This document shows positions 35,443 through 43,738 of a stretch of 64,000 bases of DNA, piece after piece. Under the pieces are notes generated by a model, which was given only the letters and a program-made list of their open reading frames with translations, had not been told where the DNA came from and searched no databases. The position numbers were made by a program, and so were the translations under genes. This DNA is from Candidatus Kouleothrix ribensis (GTDB taxonomy: Bacteria; Chloroflexota; Chloroflexia; Chloroflexales; Roseiflexaceae): assembly GCA_016722075.1 (NCBI GenBank), contig JADKGW010000001.1, positions 372,001 to 436,000 of the forward strand, in the 5' to 3' direction. Positions within the stretch are counted from its first letter, which is position 1. Each line of letters opens with the position of its first letter.

Positions 35443-35787
35443 TTAGGCGTTCTTTTTCTTGCGGCCGCGTGTTTTCGGCGCAGGTGCGACTGGCGCAGGT
35501 GCGGGCGTTTCAGGCGCGGGAACTGCTGCGGCGATCTGGAAACGTAGCAAATCTTCTTTTGTGCGCCGAAAATCGATGCTCAGCCCGCGCCGGCGCGCTG
35601 CAGCCTTCAGACGATTGCGAATGGTCAATCGATTTTCGCCAGGCTCCAGAGTCGCCTCGCCATAGTCGCCTTCGGCGTATTCACCAAGAATCTCGTCGTA
35701 TTGCTCCTCGATAATCTTCCGCTGGCCCTTGCCTTTGTTTTCGAGTGTCCGCACTTCGTCTTGGTTGAGTTTGCGTACATTTGGCAT
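35443..35787 (-). CDS. Small basic/acidic hypothetical protein
   Basis: The 114-residue protein is not recognised with confidence. It begins MPNVRKLNQDEVRTLENKGK, has an acidic patch (YDEILGEYAEGDYGE), a basic helical region (NRLKAAARRRGLSIDFRRTK) and an Ala/Pro tail ending KTRGRKKKNA. The basic tail suggests nucleic acid binding. The unit is complete: a consensus promoter at 35829-35857 and a terminator at 35286-35332 frame it, so it is a real, separately expressed gene. Confidence 0.7.
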   Translation of the reverse strand: MPNVRKLNQDEVRTLENKGKGQRKIIEEQYDEILGEYAEGDYGEATLEPGENRLTIRNRLKAAARRRGLSIDFRRTKEDLLRFQIAAAVPAPETPAPAPVAPAPKTRGRKKKNA

Positions 35788-35828
35788 CGTACACCTCTTC
35801 TATATGAATATGAACCAGACTGGTATCT

Positions 35829-35857
35829 ATCATAATGCAAATATTTATTTTTTGCAA
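35829..35857 (-). promoter_or_regulatory. Consensus sigma-70 promoter for the small minus-strand gene
   Basis: On the minus strand TTGCAA (35852-35857) and TATGAT (35829-35834) are separated by 17 bp with an AT-rich spacer. It lies 42 bp before the start codon at 35787. Confidence 0.75.
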
Positions 35858-36202
35858 GTTCGATTAGCTATACAATGTGGTTCGATCGACCTCATTGAGG
35901 CTGTGGCCTAAACCTGGCCTTTTGGTGCTTTTGGGTGGCGAAGCCGTTACAATATAACAAGAACCATATTTGGCAGGCCGCAGCCGTGCGCGAATCTCGG
36001 TGGGGCCGATGTTGCTATAGCCCTGGCTTTACGATAGCATAAGGATATGCGTGGCCGCTTGAACGAGCCGATACGCGCAGTATCAGTGCAGATATGTTTC
36101 TGGTATAATTGCTGAGCGCTGTAGTTGGTTTGTGGTTGGGCATAGTGTTGTTGATCGTGATTGTGGCGTATACGCGCAGCGCTAAAGGAGCATGAGTTCA
36201 CA
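35858..36202. other. AT-richer spacer upstream of uppP
   Basis: No gene is supported. TGGTATAAT at 36101-36109 is an extended -10 element facing uppP, about 95 bp from its start. AAAGGAG at 36184-36190 is the uppP ribosome site, with a rather long 12-base spacing to ATG. Confidence 0.5.
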
Positions 36203-37153
36203 ATGCAAGAGCGTCCTACGTTATCTTCGCATGTTGAAGCAAAGGCGGCATTTCGGCCGAACTTCGCTATTATGGTAGCTCTAACGCTGCTGGCCTGTGT
36301 GATCTTGTCGCTATTCGGGTATGCACAGCCGGTTGTGATGGGGATTGTGCAGGGGTTGGGTGAATTCTTGCCGATCTCGTCGTCGGCGCACCTCATCCTG
36401 GTGCCCTGGCTGTTCGGCTGGCACGGCGGCGTGATCGACTCGCTGACGTTCGATGTGGCCCTGCATATTGGCACACTGGTCGCGCTGGTGATCTACTTCT
36501 GGAAAGACTGGCTGATGCTGCTGGGTGCGTTGCCCGGCCTGGTTGGCTGGGCCGGCGCAAAACTACGCCGCGATGCGAGCCGCCGGCGTACGCAGGCCGA
36601 GCATATCCTGAGCTCGGTGCTGATCGCCACTATTCCGGGGGCCGTGATTGGCGTGCTGCTCGAGAAGCTGGCCGAGCAGACGCTGCGCGCACCGCTGTTG
36701 ATCGCCGCGACACTCACGATCATGGGCGTGCTGCTCTACGGCGTTGATCGCAGCCAGCCGCAGATCAAGCCGCTCGAAACGATCTCGTGGCGCGACTCGC
36801 TGCTGATCGGCTTGGCGCAGGCCTGCGCGCTGATCCCAGGCGTGTCGCGCTCGGGCGCCACCATGACCATGGGGCGCCTGCTCACGTTCGACCGCTCGGC
36901 GGCGGCACGCTATTCGTTCTTGCTCAGCGCGCCGATCACCGGGGCCGCCGTGCTGCTGAAGCTGCCCGACATCCTGCGGGTGCCGCGCGACGAGATTGGC
37001 GTCTTCGTGATTGGCGTGCTGGTGTCGGGCGTGGTCGGCGCGCTGGCGATTGGCTTCCTGCTTAGCTATATCCGCCGCGCCGGGTTTGCGGTGTTTGCAC
37101 TCTACCGCGTTGTGCTGGCGCTGGTGGTAGTGCTGGTGTATTTCCTACGCTAG
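36203..37153 (+). CDS. uppP: Undecaprenyl-diphosphatase (UppP/BacA)
   Basis: The 316-residue membrane enzyme removes a phosphate from undecaprenyl diphosphate so the carrier lipid can be reused for wall and polysaccharide synthesis. It shows GIVQGLGEFLPISSSAHLIL (the E-rich PxSSSxH motif) and the second motif PGVSRSGATMTMGRLLTF with the catalytic Arg/Ser. About eight TM helices are predicted. A 48-residue N-terminal lead with an additional TM helix precedes the core, which is longer than usual. Start chosen at ATG 36203 (MQERPTLSSHVE) from the AAAGGAG upstream. Confidence 0.93.
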   Translation: MQERPTLSSHVEAKAAFRPNFAIMVALTLLACVILSLFGYAQPVVMGIVQGLGEFLPISSSAHLILVPWLFGWHGGVIDSLTFDVALHIGTLVALVIYFWKDWLMLLGALPGLVGWAGAKLRRDASRRRTQAEHILSSVLIATIPGAVIGVLLEKLAEQTLRAPLLIAATLTIMGVLLYGVDRSQPQIKPLETISWRDSLLIGLAQACALIPGVSRSGATMTMGRLLTFDRSAAARYSFLLSAPITGAAVLLKLPDILRVPRDEIGVFVIGVLVSGVVGALAIGFLLSYIRRAGFAVFALYRVVLALVVVLVYFLR

Positions 37154-37210
37154 GCTATCCTGTTCACATGCCCACCAGAAGCTTGATCCGTTTCCGCCCG
37201 GCGAGTGCGG

Positions 37211-37239
37211 TTGCCGCTGATCTGCGCCCATGCTATAAT
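37211..37239 (+). promoter_or_regulatory. Sigma-70 promoter for the fabF-like gene
   Basis: TTGCCG at 37211-37216 and TATAAT at 37234-37239 with 17 bp between them; the -10 box is also extended (TGCTATAAT). It lies 71 bp before the start codon at 37310. Confidence 0.75.
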
Positions 37240-37309
37240 CCTGCGCGCAGTAGCCAGACTAATTCGCGGTATGCCGGCTTCTAGGAGGCCTTGTCGGAGG
37301 GATTTCTGG

Positions 37310-38755
37310 ATGCGTAAAACCCACGCGCTCGCGCGGCGCTCGCGCGACCAACTGCGCGAGCGGTTGGCCCAGCTGGTTCAGCACGCTGCGCATGGTGCAA
37401 CGATCGACGCGCAGATCGACGATCTGCTCGAAGAAATCCTGCACGACGAAACGCTGCTTCAGGGCGACCTGGCGGCCCAGCCGGCGCCGGCATGGCTCGA
37501 TACCCGCGATCAGGAACGCCGCATCGTTGTGACCGGGATGGGCGTGCTGACGCCGCTCGGCATTGGCCTCGATGCCTTCTGGGGTGGCCTGGCGGCCGGG
37601 CGCAGTGGCGTAGGCCCGATCACACTGTGCGACCCTGGCACGGCGCCCAGCCAGATCGCCGGCGAGGTGCCTGGCTTCGAGCCGCGTGAGTATCTCGAGG
37701 CCAAAGAGGCCCGCCGGATCTCGCGCGCCAGCCAGTTTGCGGTGGCCGCTGCGCGCATGGCCCTGAATGATTCGGGCCTGGTGATCAACGACGACAATCG
37801 CCGCGAGATTGGCGCGCTGATCGCGAACGGCAGCAGCTCACCACCCGACACCGAGCTGGCGGCGCGCACGCTGATCGAGCGCGGTTTCAGTAAGGTGAAT
37901 CCATTTTACATAACTGGCTCGCTGCCAAACATGCCCTCGTGCCAGGTGGCGATTCAGCTTGGCCTGCTAGGCTACAACACCGCGATCGCCACAGCCTGTG
38001 CGGCCAGCTCGCAGGCGATCGGCGAGGCGTGCGAGGTGATCCGCCGTGGCGATGCCGATGTGATGCTGGCCGGCGGCACCGAGGCGCCGATCTGCCAGCT
38101 GACGCTGGCCAGCTTCTGCGCAATCCGTGCGCTCTCGACCCGTAACGACGACCCGCAGGGGGCCTCGCGGCCGTTCGACGCCACGCGCGATGGCTTTGTG
38201 CTGGGCGAGGGCGCGGGCGTGCTGGTGCTCGAGCGCCTCTCGGATGCACGGCGACGCGGCGCGCAGATCTATGCCGAGCTGATCGGCTATGCGACGACCT
38301 GTGACGCCTACCATGTTACGGCACCGCACCCGGCCGGCGACGGCGCCGCACGCGCCATGCAGCGCGCGCTGGCACGCGCGCGGCTCAGCCCACAGCAGAT
38401 CGACTATATCAACGCGCACGCCACCAGCACACCGGCCGGCGACCTGGCCGAGACACTGGCGATCAAGCGCGCCTTCGGCGAGTATGCCAACAGCGTGCCG
38501 ATCAGCTCGACCAAGTCGATGACCGGGCACCTGACTAGCGCCGCCGGCGCGATCGAGGCCGTCGCGACCATCCTCGCGCTCCAGCATGGCCTCATCCCGC
38601 CGACGATCAACCTCGAGCAGCCCGACCCCGAGTGCGATCTCGATTACGTGCCGAATAGCGCGCGCCCGGCGGCGTTGCAGATCGCGATGTCGAACTCATT
38701 CGGGTTTGGCGGGATCAATGGCGTGCTGATATTTCAGAAGCCGGGGGGCGTGTAA
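37310..38755 (+). CDS. fabF: 3-oxoacyl-ACP synthase II-like (FabF/KAS II) with N-terminal extension
   Basis: The 481-residue thiolase-fold enzyme condenses malonyl-ACP with acyl-ACP in fatty acid elongation. The catalytic triad is intact: Cys230 in IATACAASSQ, His in NAHATSTPAGD and His in KSMTGHLTSAAGA. The core starts RRIVVTGMGVLTPLGIGLDA at about residue 70. The first 69 residues are an extra charged helical segment (RRSRDQLRERLAQLVQHAAH) not found in standard FabF; it might dock a partner or carrier protein. GGAGGG upstream and the promoter at 37211-37239 support ATG 37310. Other fatty acid genes are not adjacent, so a specialised role is possible. Confidence 0.88.
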   Translation: MRKTHALARRSRDQLRERLAQLVQHAAHGATIDAQIDDLLEEILHDETLLQGDLAAQPAPAWLDTRDQERRIVVTGMGVLTPLGIGLDAFWGGLAAGRSGVGPITLCDPGTAPSQIAGEVPGFEPREYLEAKEARRISRASQFAVAAARMALNDSGLVINDDNRREIGALIANGSSSPPDTELAARTLIERGFSKVNPFYITGSLPNMPSCQVAIQLGLLGYNTAIATACAASSQAIGEACEVIRRGDADVMLAGGTEAPICQLTLASFCAIRALSTRNDDPQGASRPFDATRDGFVLGEGAGVLVLERLSDARRRGAQIYAELIGYATTCDAYHVTAPHPAGDGAARAMQRALARARLSPQQIDYINAHATSTPAGDLAETLAIKRAFGEYANSVPISSTKSMTGHLTSAAGAIEAVATILALQHGLIPPTINLEQPDPECDLDYVPNSARPAALQIAMSNSFGFGGINGVLIFQKPGGV

Positions 38756-38774
38756 GCGCGCTGTGCGTGGGGTG

Positions 38775-39170
38775 CTACGCCATCAGCAGCGCCGGGGGCG
38801 CGCTAGGCAGCAGTAGGGCGATCCGGCGCAGCAGATCATCGAGGTCGAACGGCTTGTTGACCAGGTCGACGCAGCCAAGGGTGCGGATCCACGACCAGGG
38901 TAGCAGCGTGTTGTAGAGCGTGGCGCCGAGGATCGGCGTGGTGGCCAGATCCGGCTCGGCGTGCAGGCGCCGCGTGGTGTTCCAGGCCGGCTGGCCCGGC
39001 AGCGACACTGCTGTGAGGATCAGATCCGGCCGCACCGCGCGCGCGGCCCGTAGCGCCTCTTCGCCGGTGGCCGCCTCGACGACCTGGTAGCCTACGCTGC
39101 GCAACAGGCGGCCGAGCACATCGCGGTGGTCGGCGGTGTCGTCGATGATCAGGATGGTGTATGGTAGCAT
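38775..39170 (-). CDS. Stand-alone receiver domain lacking the phospho-acceptor Asp
   Basis: The 131-residue protein is a single CheY-like receiver: LPYTILIIDDTADHRDVLGR (acidic pair kept), VEAATGEEALRAARAVRPDL, and VNKPFDLDDLLRRIALLL with the conserved Lys. In the third strand, where LMDVSLPG would hold the phosphorylated Asp, the sequence is LTAVSLPG, so Asp is replaced by Ala. It is therefore probably a pseudo-receiver acting without phosphorylation. There is no output domain. ATG 39170 is used; a start 15 codons upstream is possible. It is divergent from holB. Confidence 0.8.
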   Translation of the reverse strand: MLPYTILIIDDTADHRDVLGRLLRSVGYQVVEAATGEEALRAARAVRPDLILTAVSLPGQPAWNTTRRLHAEPDLATTPILGATLYNTLLPWSWIRTLGCVDLVNKPFDLDDLLRRIALLLPSAPPALLMA

Positions 39171-39508
39171 AGGGTGCTCGCGTCGGGCCGCATGCTTGTG
39201 CGTACACTTACACAATGCGGTGGCCGGCTAAAAAGGTTCGCCCACGAACTATTTTAACTGAATGTTCACGAATGAGAATGATAGCATGTGGTCTAGCTGA
39301 TGGCGATGCGTTGTCGAAGCTGTGTCGAGATGCTGTCGGCGCCGCGTAGCCCACACTCTTATATGCGATCGTATACGCCGATTGGGTTGGCGCGGCCGGC
39401 GCGGCCGCAGCAGGCGCCCAATACATTGCGCCACCACGTCGGGATGCCTGGTGAATCGAGTGCTGCGATAGGGCGCCTGCGGCGTTGCTGCGAGCCGAGG
39501 GAGCAAGC
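39171..39508. other. Divergent intergenic region, receiver gene and holB
   Basis: No coding region is supported. The part near 39235-39300 is AT-richer and probably carries the promoter for the receiver gene. GAGGGAGCAAGC is the holB ribosome site. No clear operator was seen. Confidence 0.4.
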
Positions 39509-40558
39509 ATGAGCTGGGATCTGGTTGGCCACGAGTGGGCGATCGACCTGCTGCGGCGCTCGATCGCCGGCGGCCGCGCGGCGCATGCCTACCTGATCAG
39601 CGGCCCGGCCGGCGTCGGCAAATCGCGGCTGGCCCAGCAGCTGGCGCAGGCCTTGAACTGTGAGCGCGGCCCGTTTGCCAGCGCGCAGGCGGCCGAGCCA
39701 TGCCGCGAGTGCCGCACCTGCAAGCGCATCGAGCGCGGCAACTACCCCGATGTGCGCGTGGCCGGAATGGCCAGCCAGACGGCCGGGCTGAAGCCCGACG
39801 AGGCCGCGCGCCAGAAAGATCTCAAGATCGACACAGTGCGCGAGTGGCTGGCCGACATCAACCTGCGGCCCTACGAAGGCCGCCGGCGCGCGTTCATCCT
39901 GCACGACGCCGAGCGGCTGACCGAGGCGGCCTCGAACGCCATGCTCAAGACGCTCGAGGAGCCGCCGCCCTACGCCACCCTGATTCTCGTGGCGCATACT
40001 GCCGGCGAGCTGCTCCCCACGATCGCCTCGCGCTGCCAGCCGCTCAAGCTGCGCCCGGCGCCGCGCGCGGCCGTTGCTGCGGCGCTGTGCGCGCGCTTTG
40101 GCCTGGCAGCCGGTGATGCCGACCTGCTGGCGGCCTGGAGTGCTGGGCGTATCGGCTGGGCCATCCGTATGATCGAGGCGCCCGAAGAGCTCGAGGCACG
40201 CCAGCACCAGCTCGACGAGCTGCTGGAGATGCAGCTGCAGCCCCGCGCGGCCGGCTTCCGCTGGGCCGAAGCACGCGCGAAGGAATACCGCACCGGCGAG
40301 CAGGCAGCGGTGTTTGCGGCGATCGACCTGTGGCAGAGCTGGTGGCGCGATGTGCTGGTGGCGGCGGCTGGCTGCCCCGAGCAGATCATCCACATCGACC
40401 GGCGCGACGCGATCGTGCGGGCGGCTCAGCGCCACCAGCTGGCCGATCTGCAGCAGTTTGTGGTGCGCCTGAGCGATACCGCCCGGCAGCTGCGCGAGAA
40501 CGTTAACCCCCAACTCGCGCTCGAGAACGCGCTCCTGCATCTGCCAATTATGGTATAA
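39509..40558 (+). CDS. holB: DNA polymerase III delta-prime subunit
   Basis: The 349-residue AAA+ protein is part of the clamp loader that places the beta sliding clamp on DNA. It shows LVGHEWAIDLLRRSIAGGRA, the P-loop LISGPAGVGKSRLAQQLAQA, the zinc-binding PCRECRTCKRIE, and FILHDAERLTEAASNAMLKT followed by LEEPPPYATLILV. The SRC-type sensor is present as IASRCQPLKLR. The P-loop is well preserved, which is not always so in delta-prime. ATG 39509 begins MSWDLVGHEWA. An extended -10 box (TGGTATAAT, 40551-40559) overlaps its stop codon and may serve potA. Confidence 0.9.
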   Translation: MSWDLVGHEWAIDLLRRSIAGGRAAHAYLISGPAGVGKSRLAQQLAQALNCERGPFASAQAAEPCRECRTCKRIERGNYPDVRVAGMASQTAGLKPDEAARQKDLKIDTVREWLADINLRPYEGRRRAFILHDAERLTEAASNAMLKTLEEPPPYATLILVAHTAGELLPTIASRCQPLKLRPAPRAAVAAALCARFGLAAGDADLLAAWSAGRIGWAIRMIEAPEELEARQHQLDELLEMQLQPRAAGFRWAEARAKEYRTGEQAAVFAAIDLWQSWWRDVLVAAAGCPEQIIHIDRRDAIVRAAQRHQLADLQQFVVRLSDTARQLRENVNPQLALENALLHLPIMV

Positions 40559-40559
40559 T
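40554..40559 (+). promoter_or_regulatory. Extended -10 element upstream of potABC
   Basis: TGGTATAAT at 40551-40559, without a good -35. The 5' leader to potA would be about 140 nt and contains a small hairpin, CACAAAC/GTTTGTG, at 40619-40638. Confidence 0.5.
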
Positions 40560-40703
40560 TCCGGTTACTCCCAGTTCGAACGTACCCTGGCTACGCAAAG
40601 GTGGTCGCCCGCATCGTTGCACAAACGGTCAGGTTTGTGCGCTGCAGCGCCGATCGCCAGGTTGTGGCACCGATGGCTTGATTGTGCATACTGGAGGATG
40701 CTC

Positions 40704-41804
40704 GTGAAAGATGGCTATGCCATAGAGATGCGCGACGTCGTCAAGCGCTTTGGCGAGGTCAATGCGGTCGATCACGTCTCCATGGAAATTCGCGATGGCG
40801 AGTTCTTCTCCATGCTTGGCCCATCGGGCTGCGGTAAAACCACTAGTCTGCGCATGATCGCCGGGTTTGAGTATCCAACCTCCGGCGATATTTTTTTGAA
40901 CGGCGTTCCGATCGGTAACACCCCACCATTCCGCCGCAATGTCAACACCGTATTTCAGTCGTACGCGCTGTTTCCGCATATGAGCGTGGCGGAGAACGTG
41001 GCATTTGGCCTCGAGATGAAGAAGGTGCCGCGCGCCGAGATCGCCAAGCGCGTCGATGAGGCGCTCGACATGGTGCGACTGGGCGGGTTCGGGGCGCGCC
41101 GGCCGCGCCAGCTTTCGGGCGGGCAGCAGCAGCGTGTCGCGCTGGCGCGTGCGCTGGTCAACCGCCCCGATGTGCTGCTGCTCGATGAGCCGCTCGGCGC
41201 GCTCGACCTGAAGCTGCGCAAAGAGATGCAGCTCGAGCTGAAGGGCCTGCAAGAGCGCGTTGGCATCACGTTCATCTTTGTGACGCACGACCAGGAAGAG
41301 GCGCTGACGATGAGCGACCGGATCGCGGTGATGAGCGCGGGCAAGGTGCTGCAGTTCGGCACGCCGACCGAGATCTACGAGCGGCCGAACTGCCGGTTCG
41401 TGGCCGATTTTATTGGCGAGTCGAACTTCGTGCGTGGGCGCGTGGCCGCGATCGACGCGGGGGCGGTGACGGTGAGCGAGAGCAGCGGGCTGACGCTGCG
41501 CGGCCAGCTGGTGCAGCCGGTGCAGCTCGGCGACGAAGTGTATGTATCGGTGCGGCCCGAGAAGGCGCGCCTATCGGTGCAGCAGCCCACCGGCACGCCC
41601 GCGAACATCTTCCCGGTCACAGTCGATCGGGTCTCGTACATCGGCAGCGATACGCGGATCATGGTGCATCTGGGCCAGGATCGGCTGTTCAATATCTGGG
41701 AACAGAACACGCGCTCGACCGTCGATCGCGATGCGTACTGGCAGCGCGGCGAGCAGGGCTACCTGTGGTGGCCGGTTGAGAATGCGCTGGTGCTGAAAGA
41801 CTAG
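40704..41804 (+). CDS. potA: Spermidine/putrescine ABC transporter, ATP-binding protein
   Basis: The 366-residue ATPase drives polyamine import. It has Walker A GPSGCGKTT, Q-loop VFQSYALFPHMSV, signature LSGGQQQRVALARAL, Walker B VLLLDEPLGALD and the H-loop FVTHDQEEAL. The C-terminal TOBE-type domain (GRVAAIDAGAVTV, VSVRPEKARLSV) is typical of PotA. GTG 40704 lies 6 bases after GGAGG; ATG 40698 overlaps the ribosome site and is less likely. It starts the pot operon, 58 bp before potB. Confidence 0.93.
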   Translation: MKDGYAIEMRDVVKRFGEVNAVDHVSMEIRDGEFFSMLGPSGCGKTTSLRMIAGFEYPTSGDIFLNGVPIGNTPPFRRNVNTVFQSYALFPHMSVAENVAFGLEMKKVPRAEIAKRVDEALDMVRLGGFGARRPRQLSGGQQQRVALARALVNRPDVLLLDEPLGALDLKLRKEMQLELKGLQERVGITFIFVTHDQEEALTMSDRIAVMSAGKVLQFGTPTEIYERPNCRFVADFIGESNFVRGRVAAIDAGAVTVSESSGLTLRGQLVQPVQLGDEVYVSVRPEKARLSVQQPTGTPANIFPVTVDRVSYIGSDTRIMVHLGQDRLFNIWEQNTRSTVDRDAYWQRGEQGYLWWPVENALVLKD

Positions 41805-41862
41805 CACGCCGCATCTGTTGGGTCGATCTTAGCCCGATCGCAGCACTGAAAGGGAGCGCACC

Positions 41863-42768
41863 GTGACGACTGACACCGCGACGGCCGCCGAGGCGCGACA
41901 TAACGCGTTCGCCGAGCAGATCAATCGCAGCGAGCGTAGGCGCCTGCTTGGCCTGCTATTTCCAGGCCTGTTCTGGCTGGTGGCGTTCTTCGCGCTGCCG
42001 CTGGTCGTGATCCTGCTGTATAGCTTCCTCACGCCTGGCCCCACCGGCAATGTATTGTGGATCTTCACGCTCGATAACTACACCACGCTGTTCACGAAAG
42101 AGCTGTATGTCAATGCCTATGTGCGCTCGCTCTGGATCGGCATTGTGACCACCGTGATCTGCCTGGCGATCGGCTACCCACTGGCGCTCTACATTGTGCA
42201 GCGGCCGCCGCGCTGGCGTAATCTGCTGCTGTTCCTGGTGCTGATCCCATTCTGGACGAACTTCCTGGTGCGCACCTATGCCTGGATGATCATCCTGGCG
42301 AATAACGGCGTGCTCAACTCGCTGCTCCAGGCGGTTGGCCTGCCGCGCCAGACCATGCTGAACACCACCGGCGCGGTGCTGGTGGGCCTGATCTACGGCG
42401 AGCTGCCGTTCATGGTGCTGCCGATCTACGCCTCGATCGATCGCTTCGACTTCACGCTGCTCGAGGCTGCTTCGGATCTGGGGGCCGATCGGCGGCGCGC
42501 ATTCTTGCGCGTGATGCTGCCGCTGACTATGCCCGGCGTAGCGGCCGGGTCGGTGCTGGTGTTCATCCCAACCGTCGGCCAGTTTGTGGTTTCCGACCTG
42601 CTTGGTGGCGCGAAGGTCGATATGCTTGGCAACCTGCTGCAGCGCCTGTTCACACGCTCGAACCCGCCGAACTGGCCGCTGGGATCGGCGATGGCGCTGA
42701 TCTTCATGCTGGTGCTGACCGTCGCGATTATCTTCTACTTTCGCACAACGACAGAGGAAGACCGATGA
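41863..42768 (+). CDS. potB: Spermidine/putrescine ABC transporter, permease 1
   Basis: The 301-residue membrane protein has six TM helices, with the ABC permease EAA loop LLEAASDLGADRRRAFLRVM followed by LPLTMPGVAAGSVLVFIPTV. Family members form the channel with PotC. The GTG start at 41863 follows GAAAGGGAGCGCACC. It overlaps potC by 4 bases (ATGA), which couples translation of the two halves. Confidence 0.92.
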   Translation: MTTDTATAAEARHNAFAEQINRSERRRLLGLLFPGLFWLVAFFALPLVVILLYSFLTPGPTGNVLWIFTLDNYTTLFTKELYVNAYVRSLWIGIVTTVICLAIGYPLALYIVQRPPRWRNLLLFLVLIPFWTNFLVRTYAWMIILANNGVLNSLLQAVGLPRQTMLNTTGAVLVGLIYGELPFMVLPIYASIDRFDFTLLEAASDLGADRRRAFLRVMLPLTMPGVAAGSVLVFIPTVGQFVVSDLLGGAKVDMLGNLLQRLFTRSNPPNWPLGSAMALIFMLVLTVAIIFYFRTTTEEDR

Positions 42769-43631
42769 TCGAAGCTACCTCGCAATCACAGGTGCAACCA
42801 GCTGCGGCCACGCGGGCCGGGCGCCGTGCCAACTGGCGTACCCTGCTGCTCGGCATTCACTCGACGCTGATGTACGTGTTTCTGTATGCGCCGATCGTCG
42901 TGCTGGTGCTGTTCTCGTTCACCACCGACAGCTTTGGCGCGCGGCTGACCGGCTTCACCTTCTCGTGGTACACCCGGCTGCTGCAAGACGAGCGGCTGAT
43001 CGGCGCGGCCTGGAACACGCTGAAGGTCGCGCTGGCCTCGACCGTGCTATCGACGATCATCGGCACGCTGACGGCGCTGGCCATGGAGCGCTACCGCTTC
43101 CGCGGGCGCACCGCCACCGACGCGCTGTTGTACCTGCCAATCGTCATCCCCGAGATCGTGATGGCGCTGGCGCTGCTGGCATTCTTTGCCTTCACGTTCG
43201 GCATTATCGAGAGCCTGACCGGCCTGCAGCTCAAGATGAGCCTGACGACGGTGATCATCTCGCATATCGCGTTCAGCATCTCGTTCGTGGTGGTGGTGGT
43301 GCGTGCCAGCCTGAAGGGCTTCGACCGGCGGCTCGAAGAGGCCGCGCGCGACCTGGGCGCCGACGAGTGGCAGACGTTCTGGCGCATCACCTTTCCGCTG
43401 ATCCTGCCGGGCATTATCGGCGGCGCGCTGCTGGCCTTCACGATCTCGCTCGATGATTTCATCATCAGCTTCTTCACCACCGGCCCCGGCACTTCACTGC
43501 TGCCGATCGAGGTGTACGCGCAGGTCAAACGCGCCGTCACACCCAAGATCAATGCGATCTCGACGGTGATGCTGGTGATCTCGATGTCGCTGGTTGCGCT
43601 CTCGCAGTTTGTGCAGCGCCAACGGCGGTGA
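42765..43631 (+). CDS. potC: Spermidine/putrescine ABC transporter, permease 2
   Basis: The 288-residue membrane protein has six TM helices and the EAA loop LEEAARDLGADEWQTFWRIT, then FPLILPGIIGGALLAFTISL-type sequence and DDFIISFFTTGPGTSLLPIE, which is highly typical of PotC. It pairs with PotB to form the pore. A 20-residue polar N-terminus precedes the first helix. A hairpin with a T7 tract follows the gene and may lower read-through into potD. Confidence 0.93.
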   Translation: MIEATSQSQVQPAAATRAGRRANWRTLLLGIHSTLMYVFLYAPIVVLVLFSFTTDSFGARLTGFTFSWYTRLLQDERLIGAAWNTLKVALASTVLSTIIGTLTALAMERYRFRGRTATDALLYLPIVIPEIVMALALLAFFAFTFGIIESLTGLQLKMSLTTVIISHIAFSISFVVVVVRASLKGFDRRLEEAARDLGADEWQTFWRITFPLILPGIIGGALLAFTISLDDFIISFFTTGPGTSLLPIEVYAQVKRAVTPKINAISTVMLVISMSLVALSQFVQRQRR

Positions 43632-43633
43632 TA

Positions 43634-43710
43634 GGGCGGGGAGGCGCGGGCACAGGCGAGCAGCGTGGTTGCGCGCTTGCCCTATGTGGCGCCGCCTCCG
43701 CGCTTTTTTT
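43634..43710 (+). terminator. Probable terminator/attenuator between potC and potD
   Basis: GCGGGGAGGCGC near 43636 can pair imperfectly with GCGCCGCCTCCGC at 43689-43701, and the stem is followed by TTTTTTT (43704-43710). The loop is long, so it is only a probable terminator. Confidence 0.5.
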
Positions 43711-43738
43711 GCAGAAGGCTTAGGCAAAGGAGGTCTCG

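Noticed and set aside
40573..40590. AGTTCGAACG string resembling a tRNA T-loop
   Set aside because: The surrounding sequence does not fold into a cloverleaf; it is the potA leader.
40619..40638. potA leader hairpin considered as a riboswitch
   Set aside because: Only a 7-bp stem is visible, and no conserved aptamer core could be recognised.
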